64,000 nt of DNA from Lucinisca nassula. Its lineage: Eukaryota > Mollusca > Bivalvia > Lucinida > Lucinidae. Position 1 is the first letter of the stretch. Every line of letters begins with the position of its first letter. The DNA is taken from positions 150,179,564 to 150,243,563 of the forward strand of contig OY757013.1 in assembly GCA_963580285.1 (NCBI GenBank), in the 5' to 3' direction. Below, piece after piece: positions 1 to 10,690 of the stretch. The position numbers were made by a program, and so were the translations under genes. The notes beneath the pieces were generated by a model. That model had not been told where the DNA came from. It saw nothing but the letters and a program-made list of their open reading frames with translations, and made no database searches.

Positions 1-235
1 ACAGTCTATGTTTTTGAGCAGAAATAAGAATGATATTTTTTCTTATTTCTGCTCAAATTATAGAATGCGGGGGACTCAATAGAAGCACCTCGTCGAAGAG
101 GTTCTATCAATTACCCATAGTCTATGTTTTGAGCAGAAATAAGAAAAATAATGTATACCCCTTAAACCCCAGTTTTACTTTATAAAAGTGGGGTTTAATG
201 AGAGGGTAAAAATCACAATAGACATGTTTTCATGC
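1..235. repeat. Palindromic MITE, family A (partial at window edge)
   Basis: This is the first of about eighteen copies of the commonest small repeat in the window. Its landmarks are an arm with gagcagaaataagaaaaat, a central fold-back (here degraded to cacctcgtcgaagaggttc), a second hairpin made of aaaccccag / gtggggttt, and an end near agacatgttttcatg. No coding potential is seen. The left end lies outside the window. Mobilisation by a DNA transposase is inferred from structure. Confidence 0.8.
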
Positions 236-250
236 TGCTGCTTAAGATAT

Positions 251-475
251 AATTTGAGCCGGCGCATGACAAAACCTACAATAAACCCATTGCAACCAGT
301 AGAGACTCAAATCAACCTGCTCGTCCATCCACTGTGACAAGACCTTATATTTCTTGGCATAGACCATTTCCTATTATTAGTAGTAGGTACATGCGATCAG
401 CGATGACTCTGATCAGACTGTGCGAATGCGCAGGCTGATCTGAGTCTTCACTGGTCGCTCAAGCCTTCTTGTAGC
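251..475. repeat. MITE related to the element at 52142-52387, right end missing
   Basis: The left end gagccggcgcatgacaaaac matches the terminal repeat of the complete copy at 52142-52387. The interior gatcagactgtgcgaatgcg also matches. The expected right inverted repeat is not found, so this copy is truncated. From here to 747 nothing else is recognised. Confidence 0.6.
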
Positions 476-914
476 TTTTCTCATATGAAATTTCACTGTA
501 ACATTTTATTTTGTTCTAAAGCTTATCTTGTAATCTGCTCATCATCCTTTCATTTAATTTTGAATATATTATTATCATTTTTTACAATCATTCCTATTCA
601 CAACACCAACTTTTCATGCATCTCAAGGTTCAGGTGTTCAAAGCCATGTGAACTTAAATTCCTTAGTGACCGAAATTTAAATGGTCAAGAAAGTACAAAG
701 TCAAACATGCATAATATTTTGCTGATTTTGTTTTCAGCAACAGATTACTGAACCGAAAAAGAAACACAACTCCAAATATAAATGCGAGTATTTGCAGAAA
801 TAATCATGTTTGCAGAAAATCGATTTAATGACCTAATGACCTATCCATCCTAATAACACTCGGAAGAGGGTTGAGGATTTTATAGAGATAGATATATAGA
901 GATGACGCAATAAT

Positions 915-991
915 CGTCACCTTAGCGCAAAAAGTCAATAATTCCCATTTAAAATGTATTGGAGTTATTGACTTTTTGCGCTAAGGTGACG
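915..991. repeat. Perfect fold-back nested in the Tc1 element
   Basis: Two 27-bp arms (left starts cgtcaccttagcgcaaaa, right ends ttttgcgctaaggtgacg) pair without mismatch around a ~23-bp loop. It lies between the left Tc1 repeat and the transposase end. It may be a small MITE or a strong hairpin. Perfect pairing inside a decayed element suggests it is younger or kept by gene conversion. Confidence 0.75.
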
Positions 992-1095
992 TAATATATT
1001 CATTCCTGAATGTAACTACCGTAGAGAGTTCAATTTCCAGTGAGAATGTTTGGAGCACAAATCCGTTTTGTCATCGAGGTAGTCATTTCACAAGT

Positions 1096-2131
1096 TCAAC
1101 ACATAAGCAGTTTATAGCGAGTATGTCCTCCGTTTGCCTTCAGTCCTGCACGCACATGCCTGATCATGGACAGGATTAAACGATTGATCTCTGCCTGGGG
1201 AATAGCATTCCACTCCTGTATGAGCGCGAGACGCAAGGCTGGACGCTTTGTTGGGCGGCTAGGGGCGGTTACGTACGCGCCTATCCACGACGTCCAACAA
1301 ATGTTCTATAGGAGAGAGATCTGGTCTATACAGAGGCCAGTGCATCACGTCAACGTTGTTTTGCTGAAGAAACGCCATGTTGAGCCTTGCTACATGCGCC
1401 CGAGCGTTATCCTGTTGAAACGTCACGTTGTGCTGTCGTACATATGGTACAACTACCGGTCGTAAAACGACGTCAACGTAACGCTGAGCCGTCAACGATC
1501 CATCAGTGAATAACAGGGGCGTTCTTTGACTATAAGATATGCCAGCCCTCACCATCAACCCACCGCCTCCAAATCGATCACGTTCAACCAAACAATTGTC
1601 ACGATAACGCTGTCCGTCACTCCTTTACACACGTTGACGACCGTCAGCTCTGTAAAACAACTACCTACACTCGTCAGAAAACATTACGTTACGCCACTGA
1701 CGAAGGGGTAACAGGTTTGGCCTATGTTGTGTGAGCCACGCCATTCTAACCTGACGTCGTCGTTGTGTTAATGGCATACCAACGTACGGACGACGAGGAC
1801 GTAAGCCAAACTCTCGGAGGCGATTCTTGACAGCAGCTGCACTTATTCGATTGTTGTACGTTCCTGGTGTCACTTGAGACGTATCGACGGCTGTACGGAA
1901 CCGATTACGAAGGTGGGTTAGACGGATGTATCGGTCCTGTCGACGTGTCGTGACGCGTGGACGTCCACTTCTGGGCCTGTCATTTGTCGTTCCCGTTTGA
2001 CGTAGACGCTGGTACAAGCGAGTTATCGTCGATTTACTCACTTGAAAGTCCCTGGTGATGACAGCCTGAGACGTCCCACGTAGAAGCATTTGGACCGCTA
2101 CGTTACGTTGATCTTGCGCCAAACGTACCAT
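1096..2131 (-). pseudogene. Tc1-family transposase, broken
   Basis: The gene would encode the cut-and-paste transposase. The ATG at 2131 begins a paired helix-turn-helix DNA-binding region (SKSTITRLYQRLRQTG) with the arginine-rich GRPR linker. The three catalytic acidic residues are visible in context: the D of MFSDEC, the D of FQQDNARAH, and the E of LSPIEHL. The frame is interrupted by two in-frame stops just after MFSDEC (about 1610-1660) and a frameshift near 1255. Beyond the shift the normal C-terminus can be read to a stop at 1096, giving about 345 codons, the usual family length. It cannot make active protein as read. The assignment rests on motifs and the flanking inverted repeats. 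Confidence 0.9.
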
Positions 2132-2691
2132 TTATCCGTAGAGAAATTTACCGGACTTTTGAACCCTAAACTCCAGAATACGCCAATATGATGAGGTTAC
2201 TCTATACATTTATTGTACTGCACGAGGAAATGTTGAAAACAACGAATTGCCAAGTAGAGCGTTAAACTGTACAGATATCGCCCAAATGTTTTCTGCATAA
2301 GAAACTTTAAAAAGTTTGAAAGTAAATCGCAAAATGATTTTTCAGTCAACCTGATGGTTGCATGAAAATCTTTTGGGTTAAAAAGTTGCGTTTCTTTTTC
2401 GGTTCAGAGTTCATAGTTTTAATCAGAGTTCTGCAAGTGAAGGCATCATATAACTGTAACAAGTAATAAGATCTAGCTTATATTGTTACCCTTGCAAAAT
2501 TCAGTCCAACTAATGTAAGTAGAGATAGTTAGAAACCAAATAATACCAAAATATCTCTACAAAATTTGGTGGGCAGTAACCTAATAGCAATATACACTGT
2601 TCCACATAGACTAAGCTTCAGCTTGACTGGATGTTAACTATTTGAATTGGCCGAAAAGGAAAGGTTTGCAGGCATTTTTTACAGATGTGTA

Positions 2692-2953
2692 GTAGTCGCA
2701 GATAAGATTGACTGGGCGGAGCTATCGTTTGTATCTGCCTTAGGAATATTCCATTAACAAATAGGTAAACCAAGTCACCCGATTGTGTGAATTCAACTCT
2801 AACAAAAGCATAGGAGTGGCGTATATGACCATTTCGTCCGCTTGTAGAAAGCGTGCGAAAGGCACTCTACCGAATCTTCTGGTGGACTCCGCGAATTTGA
2901 CATATATTGACAACACTGAATAGCTCCGCCAAGTCAATCATATCTGCGACTAC
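2692..2953. mobile_element. 262-bp TA-flanked MITE, copy 1
   Basis: Ends gtagtcgcagataagatt and its near-exact inverted counterpart form ~36-bp terminal repeats. TA lies outside both ends (2690-2691 and 2954-2955), consistent with a Tc1/mariner-type non-autonomous element. A second copy lies at 41668-41930. An open frame across the interior is not thought to be a gene. Confidence 0.85.
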
Positions 2954-3149
2954 TATAACTCTGCTAAAGTTTGGTGTACTGCAGTCACCTCAATGTAATA
3001 TGCACTGCTCAACAACATGGTCTAACATTAAATTGAGCTTCAGTCTAATTGGCATGTATCCTGTAGGACGAGTTTGCTAGAAATGAAAAGTTTACCACAT
3101 TTTTCAACGGGGCATAAAATTTGATAATATTTTGTGTATGTGTGTATGG

Positions 3150-3236
3150 GTTTTCCATCCCACGTACATCTAAAGTCATACAGACTCATCCGAAAGTTTA
3201 AAGCCTGGAATCGAACCCATGACCCCTGGTTTATAT
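3150..3236 (-). repeat. tRNA-derived SINE fragment, family E
   Basis: The segment contains cagactcatccgaaagt and a B-box-like ggttcgattcc (minus strand), matching the head and middle of the SINE at 48078-48242. It is cut off at 3236 by the following SINE remnant. Confidence 0.6.
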
Positions 3237-3237
3237 T

Positions 3238-3400
3238 TTTTTTAATTGAGGTTTAACACCCCCCCCCCTCAACACTATTTGGGTCATTTTGGTGACATTG
3301 CTTCGAATTCTGTGAGACTTTTAGGCGACATTAAGATGAAATGACATCTTAATCCCTGCCGCTCAATGAAACCAATAGTGTCAATATGCACTGGACAGTC
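3238..3400 (-). repeat. Old SINE fragment, family B
   Basis: A diverged copy of the ~300-bp family B SINE (see 53160-53465). Recognisable parts are the reverse of the tail (ttgaggtttaac) and gatgaaatgacatcttaat. A C-run interrupts the tail region. From 3400 to 3868 nothing is recognised. Confidence 0.65.
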
Positions 3401-3868
3401 TGATTTGCAGATGAGGTTAATCCCTAGCTCACACATCAATAAATCTTAAGAGTTCTACACTATTGTCTGCATCTTCACCGCGGAAAAAATCTAATTGTTT
3501 GAGTGAAGAGAGATCCCATTTAAATGACAGCTTTTGCAGTTGATATCTGAAACGTCAGTGTGTGGTGATATCTGCAGCACTTAGTTGAGCACACAATACT
3601 CAGTTAAGGATGTATGCCGTATGAAGAGTGATAGGATGGGTGTGATGATAAGGTCATCTGCTGGTATACTGGTATCACCCTTTACACTCACCTTTGTACA
3701 AGAGTCTAAGCTTATACAATCCCTGTTCCTTTTCATACGAGACATTTATCATTTTTTTCAACATGTAGTTACAACTCGGGTCTGAACTTTTCCTATTTAT
3801 TCTTGAACAAACAAAAACTAAGGACCTCTGCCACAACTACATTATTCTAAGAATGGGATAGTAAGCAT

Positions 3869-3980
3869 TTGATACGAGGGCGAGTCAATAAGTAACAGGG
3901 TCAAAATTCAGGGTCCTTTGAATTGACCCACACCTCAACTTCTGTCACGAATTCTTCGTCAGACCGGAAATGACGCCCAC
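3869..3980 (-). pseudogene. mariner element end with transposase C-terminus remnant
   Basis: On the minus strand, 3978 down to 3901 reads as about 25 codons beginning GRHFRSDEE and ending at a stop. This resembles the conserved C-terminal end of mariner transposases. It is followed directly by a typical mariner-type terminus, tacgagggcgagtcaataag (3873-3892). The rest of the element is absent. Both parts are short, but their order and spacing support each other. Confidence 0.65.
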
Positions 3981-4432
3981 GACTGTTTCATACAGTGAAA
4001 ATACGATTTTTATTTTTCACTGTTTGGGACTACTTTTTTTCTTCAAATCCAATTCTGTTTTCAGTTTTATCTTTGTCAGATGATTGAAAATTAATGAACT
4101 GTGTTCTTATTGACTCTTAGTCCGTTCTTGCGTGATGAGGACGTTAATGACGTCATTTTTCGACGCTGACGTCACGTATTTTGTCGCGCGACGTTAGACC
4201 AGCCCACAACTTCTTTGAGAAACTACTATCTCAATTATTTCAATATTCATTCATAATAATACCATCCCAGGTTACTTCTCAGGTGCAAACTTTCAGTTTA
4301 CATCCAATATTATACCCACTAAACACGTTGGACACCACTAAATTGACGCGAAATGACCAGGAACAAAGATAATTTTCACCGAGCGTGAGCGACGCCAATA
4401 TTGCCTTTTTGAAGCATGTAAGAAACAGAAAA

Positions 4433-4581
4433 TTTAATTTTTCAGAGCAAGATCAAATTTAATTTCACTCATGAACACCAAAACTGATATTTCTACACGT
4501 GGCTACGCCACTCGTGAAAATACCAGTTTTGGTATTCATTCGATGAAATAACATTCGATCTTACACTGAAAAATCAAATAT
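4433..4581. repeat. Palindromic MITE or fold-back element
   Basis: Imperfect inverted arms run from atttttcagagcaagatc to gatcttacactgaaaaat, centred on cacgtggctacgccactcgtg. Internal arms contain caaaactgatattt and aaataccagttttg. No coding potential. Between 3980 and 4433 nothing else is recognised. Confidence 0.7.
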
Positions 4582-4599
4582 CCTCTATAACTCTCGGAT

Positions 4600-6745
4600 T
4601 TTAGAAATTCAGCACCGAGTAATGCATTTTACACCAACTTTTGAATTATAATCATTACAGTTGAAGGTATCTTTTCTTCAACGTGTAATATTGCACAAAA
4701 ACTGTGTGATCATGAAATAAACGCTTGCTCAATACAAAATGTAACAATGCGTTTGGTGTAACTAAACACGTTTTTTTTTCTTTAATTAAACGCACATAAT
4801 TAGTGTTAAATTTCTATAGAAAAAGACAAAGAAACGTAACACTGGGACACAAAAAACTTTACGCCCGGATTTTAGAAATTCAACACCGAGTGTTCCCTTA
4901 CACCGATTCATTACGGGAAAACGCCTATGCAATTACATTGCAAATTTTAATGCCGAAAAACAGTAAATTATAAGATGAAAAACTGTGATAGTTTCCTTAT
5001 TTTTACTCCAAACATAGGTTGGGGTGCTCGATAGACCCACAACCTATGTTAAAAATAAAAAAAAGATAAGAAAAATAATGTTAACCCATGCAAACCCCAG
5101 ATTTCCGATATAAAAGTGGGGTTGGAGGGGCTCAAAATTAAACAGGCGTGTTTTCATGATGTACGCATTTTACACCAAACTTCAGAAAAGAGCATTACGG
5201 GTTAAGGAATCTGTTCTTCATCGTGTAACTTCTCACCAAAAGATGTGTGATGGTGAAATTTACACCTGTTTAATAAAATATCACGCTGCGTTTGGTGCAA
5301 AATAACACGTTTTTTCCATTCTTTTTATAACTTAGACGCACCAAACCAGGGTAGCGTTTAGGTAGATAAAGTCAAGGAAACCTTACATTTGAACAAATAA
5401 TATTAATGTTACTCTCGGATTTTAGAACTTCAGCACCGATTGTCACCTAACGCTGATTATGCATTTTACACCAACTTTTGAGTAATAGTAATTATGATTT
5501 AAGGTATCTTTTCTTCATCGGGAAACATTGCACAAAAACTGTGTGATGATGAAATAAACGCTTGCTAAGTGCAAAATGTAACACTGCGTTTAGTGTAACT
5601 TAACACATTTTTTTCTTTAATTAAACGCACCTACTTAGTGATAAGTTTATATAGAAAAAGGCAAAGTTACGTTACACTGGAACATAAAAACTTTACGCCC
5701 GGGTTATAGAAATTCAACACCGAGTATTATCAAACACCGATATACGCATTTTACACCAAACTTAAGAAAAGAGCATTACGGGTTAAGGTATCCGTTTTTC
5801 ATCGTGTAACTTCTCACCAATAGATGTGTGATGATGCATTTTAACATCTGTTTAATATAAGATGTGACGCTGCGTTTGGTGTTAATAAACACATTTTGTA
5901 TTCACTTAAAAGCATCGAACTAGTGTAGAGTTTCTGTAGAATAATCGAGAAACGTTACATATAAACACAAAAACTTTACGCCTGGATTTTAGAAACGCAG
6001 CACCGAGTGTCACCTAACACTTATTTACGCATTTTATACCAAAAATGTCTGTAGTGTTTATAACGGTTTAAGGTATCATTTCTTTATTGTGTTGCATTTC
6101 ACCCCACCGTTTGTAATTGTGTAGCAAACACCCGTTTGGTATAAAATGTAACACTGCGTTTGGTGTAAATAAACACATTTTGTGTTCACTTAAAAGCATC
6201 GAACTAGTGAAGAGTTTCTGTAGAAATAATCGAGGAAACGTTACCCTTAAACACAAAAACGTTTCGCCTGGAATTTAGAAACGCAGCACCGAGTGTCACC
6301 TAACACTTATTTACGAATTTTATACCAAAAATGTCTGTAGAGTTTATAACGGTTTAAGGTATCATTTCTTTATTGTAACATTTCACCCAACAGTGTGTAA
6401 TTGTGTAGCAAACACCCGTTTGATATAAAATGCAACACTGCGTTTGGTGCAGATAAACACATTTTGTTTTCACTTAAAAGCATCGAACTGGTGTAGTATT
6501 TCTGTAGAAATAATCGAGGAAACGTTACACTTAAACACAAAAACTTTACGCCTGGATTTTAGAAACGCAGCACCGGGTGTCACCTAACACTTATTTACGC
6601 ATTTTACACCAAAATGTGTGTAGTGTTTATAACGGTTTAAGGTATCATTTCTTTACTGTGTAACATTTCACCCAACAGTGTGTAATTGTGTAGCAAACAC
6701 CTTTGATATAAAATGTAACACTGCGTTTGGTGTAGCTAAACTCAA
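4600..6745. repeat. Satellite array, ~285-bp unit, about seven copies
   Basis: The landmark ctgcgtttggtg recurs near 4749, 5291, 5583, 5869, 6149, 6436 and 6720. Spacing is 280-292 bp except for one 542-bp interval that contains an inserted MITE. Each unit also carries gcattttacacc, a ttaaggtatc segment and agcaccgagtgtcacc. Copies differ by many substitutions. No coding potential is seen. Confidence 0.85.
4909..5160. mobile_element. Palindromic MITE, family A, inside the satellite
   Basis: Family A sequence running from aaaacgcctatgcaattac to aggcgtgttttcatgat breaks one ~285-bp satellite unit and accounts for the single over-long interval. The central fold-back is shortened here (acataggttggggtgctcg and its partner). 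Confidence 0.8.
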
Positions 6746-6764
6746 ATTTTTTACAGTGTGGTTA

Positions 6765-6915
6765 CCCGTTAGAACCGTCTCGCCGAGGCCCACAATCTAT
6801 ATTTTGAGCAGAAATAAGAAAAATATCACAATTTTTTCATCTTAAAATTTTCATTTTTTCGGCGATCAAGGATACAATGTATTTGTATAGGCGTGTTTTC
6901 GTAATGAGAAGCTTC
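6765..6915. repeat. Half copy of MITE family A
   Basis: One arm only: central cgttagaaccgtctcgccga, then gagcagaaataagaaaaat, then tttcggcgat and the end aggcgtgttttcgtaatg. It is joined directly to another partial copy. Confidence 0.75.
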
Positions 6916-7125
6916 ATTTCACATCACGATAAGAAGTCCGTGAAATGAATACCCCTCTAAACCCCACTTTTTATAGAGAAAAATGGGATTTACGGGGGTA
7001 TACATTATCTGCCTTATCATTGCTCAAAACATAGATTGTGAGTACTCGTTAGAACCGCCTCATTGAGGCGGCTCTAACGAGCGCCCTCAATCTATTTTGA
7101 AAGCAGAAATAAGAAAGATGTTACC
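6916..7125. repeat. Partial copy of MITE family A, second subfamily end
   Basis: It begins with the alternative end aagtccgtgaaatgaatacc and contains the aaaccccac hairpin and a central fold-back ccgcctcattgaggcggc. It stops shortly after gcagaaataagaaagatg, so the far end is missing. Confidence 0.75.
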
Positions 7126-7168
7126 GTTTTTACCTTTTTACATTGGCCATTTTTGACACCATGTTGGT

Positions 7169-7484
7169 GGCCCCCGCCAATCGGGGCTTGAAGAAATAGA
7201 TGGGCTGCATGATGCTTCCACGCAGAGCTGAAACCGACCAGCACACGAGTACTGGTAAACCGCTAAGAGGATCTCTAAGCCTGCCCAGGCAAAGCGGTGC
7301 GAGTGTCGGACCGTCCATGCTTATAAACCCTATTGGTTTCATTTGGTGGCAGGGCTTGAGATGTCATTTCATCTCAGTGTCGGGTAAAAGTCCCTCAAAA
7401 TTGGAAGCAGCGTCTCCAAAATGACCTTTACAGTGTTGACGGGGACGTTAAACCTCAAATCAAACAAACAAACAAACAAACAAA
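7169..7484 (+). repeat. SINE family B, full length
   Basis: About 300 bp, from gcccccgcc through agtactggtaaaccgc and gatgtcatttcatctcag to gacgttaaacctcaaatc and a (caaa)n tail. Open frames inside it are by-products. No clear A- or B-box is visible. See 53160-53465 for the copy with the best target duplication. Confidence 0.85.
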
Positions 7485-7660
7485 GACATTATTTCACACG
7501 AACATGTGAAGACTCTTGCTTAACAGGTTTTTTTTTAAAAAAATCTAAATCGCCGTTTGTTGTGTTTTTCACGCAATGCCTTGTTCATGGTTACGTAAAA
7601 TTTATATCGGTCAGTCTAGTATTTGTAGCCCGTGTGAGGTAACGATAGATGTCAGTAAAT

Positions 7661-7947
7661 CATCACGAAAACACGCCTATATAATGTTGACCCCCTTGAA
7701 CGCCACTTTTATATAGTAAAACTGGGGTTTCCGGGGTATACCTTATTTTTCTTATTTCTGCTCTTAAATATAGATTGTTGGTACTCGTTAAAACTACCAC
7801 GATGAGGCGGTTCTAACGAGTGCCCACAATCTATATTTGGAGCATAAATAAGAAAACGATCACAGTTTTTCACCTTAAAATTTTTATCTTCTTTTTTTCG
7901 GCGGTAAGTTTGCAATGCATTAGTTAAGGCATGTTTTCGTAATGATA
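7661..7947. mobile_element. Palindromic MITE, family A, complete
   Basis: Both ends are present: cacgaaaacacgcctatata and its inverse ggcatgttttcgtaatga. The order is end, aaccccac/gtttcc hairpin, arm, central fold-back, arm, tttttcggcg segment, end. Length about 285 bp. Confidence 0.85.
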
Positions 7948-7949
7948 CC

Positions 7950-9285
7950 CCCGCAACAGTTAAAGCAAGTTTTTATGTCATTCAAGAGCATTAACTCTGC
8001 TGAAAATTAATGCAAAAAGCAGTGTAACAGTCACAGTCTCAATCTATATCTTTCCAACATAAACTCAAGTGCCAAAGTTGAGCATGTTCATAACTCTGCA
8101 GAAAATCGACACAAAATGTGGCGTAACAATCCCAAGCTAGTTCTTGTCAACATAAATACACATGCAAAATTTGACCAAAGATATTGAGCGGAAACGAAGA
8201 TATCATTCAAGGACCATAATTCTGTTGAAAATAGACGCAAAATGTTGCGTAACAATCCCAAGCTAGATCTTGTCCATATTAATTCACATGCCAAATTAAT
8301 TTAAAATCCATCAATTAGTTATCGAGAAATTGAGCGGAAACGGATGTTGACGTAAGTCCAGGGTCATTTCTCATCACGTGAACAAGTCCGTGAAATGAAC
8401 ACCCCCTAAACCCCACTTTATATAGAGAAAACTAGGGTTTAAGGGGGTAAACATTATTTTTCTTATTTTTACTCCAAGACATAGGTTATGGATACTCGTT
8501 AGAACCGCCTCAATGAGGCGGTTCTAACGAGCACCCACAACCTATGTTTGTAGTATTTATAAGAAAAATATCGTATATTTTAATCAGAAAAGTAGCTATT
8601 TTGGAGATGTGATAAAAATGCACTATGCCATACGGGCGTGTTTAATGTCTATTGGAAATTAGACGCAAAATGATGCTTAACAATCCCAATCTTTATCTTG
8701 TCAACATAAATTCACAGGCCAAAATCAATTCTTTCTCAAAATATTGAGCAAAAACAAATTCATGACGTCATTTAAGGACCATAACTCTGCTGAAAATCGA
8801 CACAAAATAAAGCGTAACAACCCCAAGCTATATTTTTTCAACATAAATTCACCCGCCTTTGATCAGAATCAATTCTTTCTCAAGATATTGAGCAGAAACG
8901 AGATTTTGACGCCATTCAAGGGCCATACCTATGCTAACAATTGACACAAAATACGGCGTAACAATCCCCCAAGTTATATCTTTTCAATATAAGTATACAT
9001 GCCAAATTTGATCAAAATCCATCAATTCTTTCTCAAGATTTCGAGCGAAAACGAATTTTTGACGTAATTCAAGGGCTCATAACTCGGATGAAAACCGACT
9101 CTAAATGTCCTGTATCAATCCCAAACTAATGATTGTCAATATCAATTCATATGCAAAATTTGATAAAAATACATCAATTCGCTTTTCAAGGGCGGAAACG
9201 ACGGACGAACGCAAGACGGACGGACAGAAAAACTCCCCATACATCGTATGCGGGGTGGGGGGTATAATAACATGGCATGTTGAGT
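7950..9285 (-). mobile_element. Helentron-like non-autonomous element with ~140-bp core repeats
   Basis: Units marked by gcgtaacaatcccaagct recur near 8127, 8256, 8680, 8817, 8962 and 9115. The array ends with a ggacgga-type microsatellite and an inverted end, ccccatacatcgtatgcggg. This is the same architecture as the better-defined elements at 10691-12852 and 13384-14462. A family A MITE (8371-8641) splits it. The other terminus is not resolved. Confidence 0.6.
8371..8641. mobile_element. Palindromic MITE, family A, second subfamily
   Basis: Ends are acaagtccgtgaaatgaaca and acgggcgtgttta. The central fold-back gaaccgcctcaatgaggcgg is perfect. It is nested in the core-repeat array around it. 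Confidence 0.8.
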
Positions 9286-9356
9286 AGAGAGCAGTAATTA
9301 GATACCTGTTTTTGCAAAAGAAGACGAACCAGGAAATCTATGTGTAATTGTGTGAA

Positions 9357-9618
9357 GTATCACGAAAACACGCCTGTATAATTTTGACCCCTTTCAACCC
9401 CACTTTTATATAGAAAAAACTGGGGTTTCCGGGGGTATACCTTATTTTTCTTATTTCTGCACTAAAATACAGATTGTGGGTACTCGTTAGAACCGCCCCC
9501 ACAAACTATATTTGGTGCAGAAATAAGAAATATATCACAATTTTTCATCATAAGATTTTCACTTTTTTCGGCGATAAAGGTGGCAATGTATTTGTATAGG
9601 CGTGTTTGCGTATTGTTA
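9357..9618. mobile_element. Palindromic MITE, family A
   Basis: Ends are cacgaaaacacgcctgtata and ataggcgtgtttgcg. The central fold-back is partly deleted, leaving one ctcgttagaaccgcc arm. Confidence 0.8.
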
Positions 9619-9764
9619 CGGAAAGACTGCTCCTTTGCACCATGCAGTCCAAACAATTTCTCCAAGCCCCGATGGGCGGGGTCCGTCATACGGTTAAAAA
9701 AATATAATTGGCACAATCGGTCATGTGATAACAACATTCTTTGAAAATGGCGGCTAACCAATAG

Positions 9765-9995
9765 ATCCTACGGGCCTGGTAAGACCGCTGACTCTTAATC
9801 AATATATGTAGGTCTCTCACCGCTGTGGTTTGAGCCTCGCTCGGGCCATATGAGAGACGCCAAGTTCGGGCCACATGAGAGACGCCAAGTTCTGCAACAA
9901 AAGATCATGTGGTTTTCTCCGGGTACTCTGGTTATCGCCCACCTCTGGTCAAATAAGTGATATAATCTTGAAAGGGTCGTAAACCAAAATCAAAG
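9765..9995 (+). repeat. Probable tRNA-derived SINE
   Basis: A tRNA-like stretch (ctggtaagaccgctgactct, then gtggtttgagcctcgc as a weak B box) is followed by a body ending cgtaaaccaaaatcaaa. There is a short internal duplication of gagacgccaagttc. Only one copy is present, so the assignment is tentative. Confidence 0.45.
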
Positions 9996-10162
9996 TTACA
10001 GCAACACTTGAAAGAAAAAAAAAACAGTTCCGGTATATAAAGCTGACGGAATGTGACATTACAAGGTTGTCAAAAAGCCGATAAATGGCCCAGAGAAAAA
10101 ATCCATTGCAGTTCGACGGTGTGCAATACGAAATACTCGTACAAAATGTAGCTTGATGAATG

Positions 10163-10451
10163 ATTTTAGGTTTAACGTCCCCGTCAACACCGTAAAGGTC
10201 ATTTTGGAGACGTTGCTTCCCAATTTTGTGGGACTTTTACCCGACATTGAGATGAAATGACATCTCAAGCCCTGTCGCCCAATGAAACCAATAGGGTTTA
10301 TTAGCATGGACGGTCCGCCTCGCATCGCGGTTCCTGGACAGGCTTAGATCCTCTAAGCGGTTTACCAGTACTAGTGTGCGGGCCGGATTCAGCTCTGCGT
10401 GGAAGCATCATGCAGCCCATATATTTCTTCAAGCCCCTATGGGCGGGGGCC
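10163..10451 (-). repeat. SINE family B with 14-bp target duplication
   Basis: Flanked by a perfect direct repeat tagcttgatgaatg at 10149-10162 and 10452-10465, as expected from target-primed reverse transcription. The body is the same as at 53160-53465, in reverse. Confidence 0.95.
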
Positions 10452-10690
10452 TAGCTTGATGAATGGAGACATAGACATGTAGGTTGAATGAAAATTCCAC
10501 TTTTGGGGTTTATCAGGGCCACGCACCATTTTCCTTCCTCTCAATGATGCGGTCTAACTAGCACCAGCACTTTATACCTGAAACAAGATAAACATACCAT
10601 AAATAAAGAAACATGTTTAGAGCCAGGAAAATGGCAGAAGCTAGTGTCCACGTGTCTATCATTGATAAGAAAATCAAGGCATCAGTTTTT

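Larger units (their letters stand above)
748..2407 (-). mobile_element. Tc1-type DNA transposon, inactive
   Basis: The 24-bp terminal inverted repeats at 748-771 (beginning ctgaaccgaaaaagaaac) and 2384-2407 match at 23 of 24 positions. They enclose a Tc1-type transposase on the minus strand. The left flank ends in TA as expected for this superfamily, but the right flank reads AG, so the duplication has decayed. At 1660 bp the element is of normal Tc1 size. Confidence 0.85.

Noticed and set aside
485..751. 88-codon ORF with hydrophobic start
   Set aside because: AT-rich chance frame running into the Tc1 inverted repeat; no family resemblance.
7130..7424. ORFs on both strands and similar ones at 10059, 14870, 60699 and 60772
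   Set aside because: All lie inside family B SINE copies and reflect the SINE sequence, not genes.
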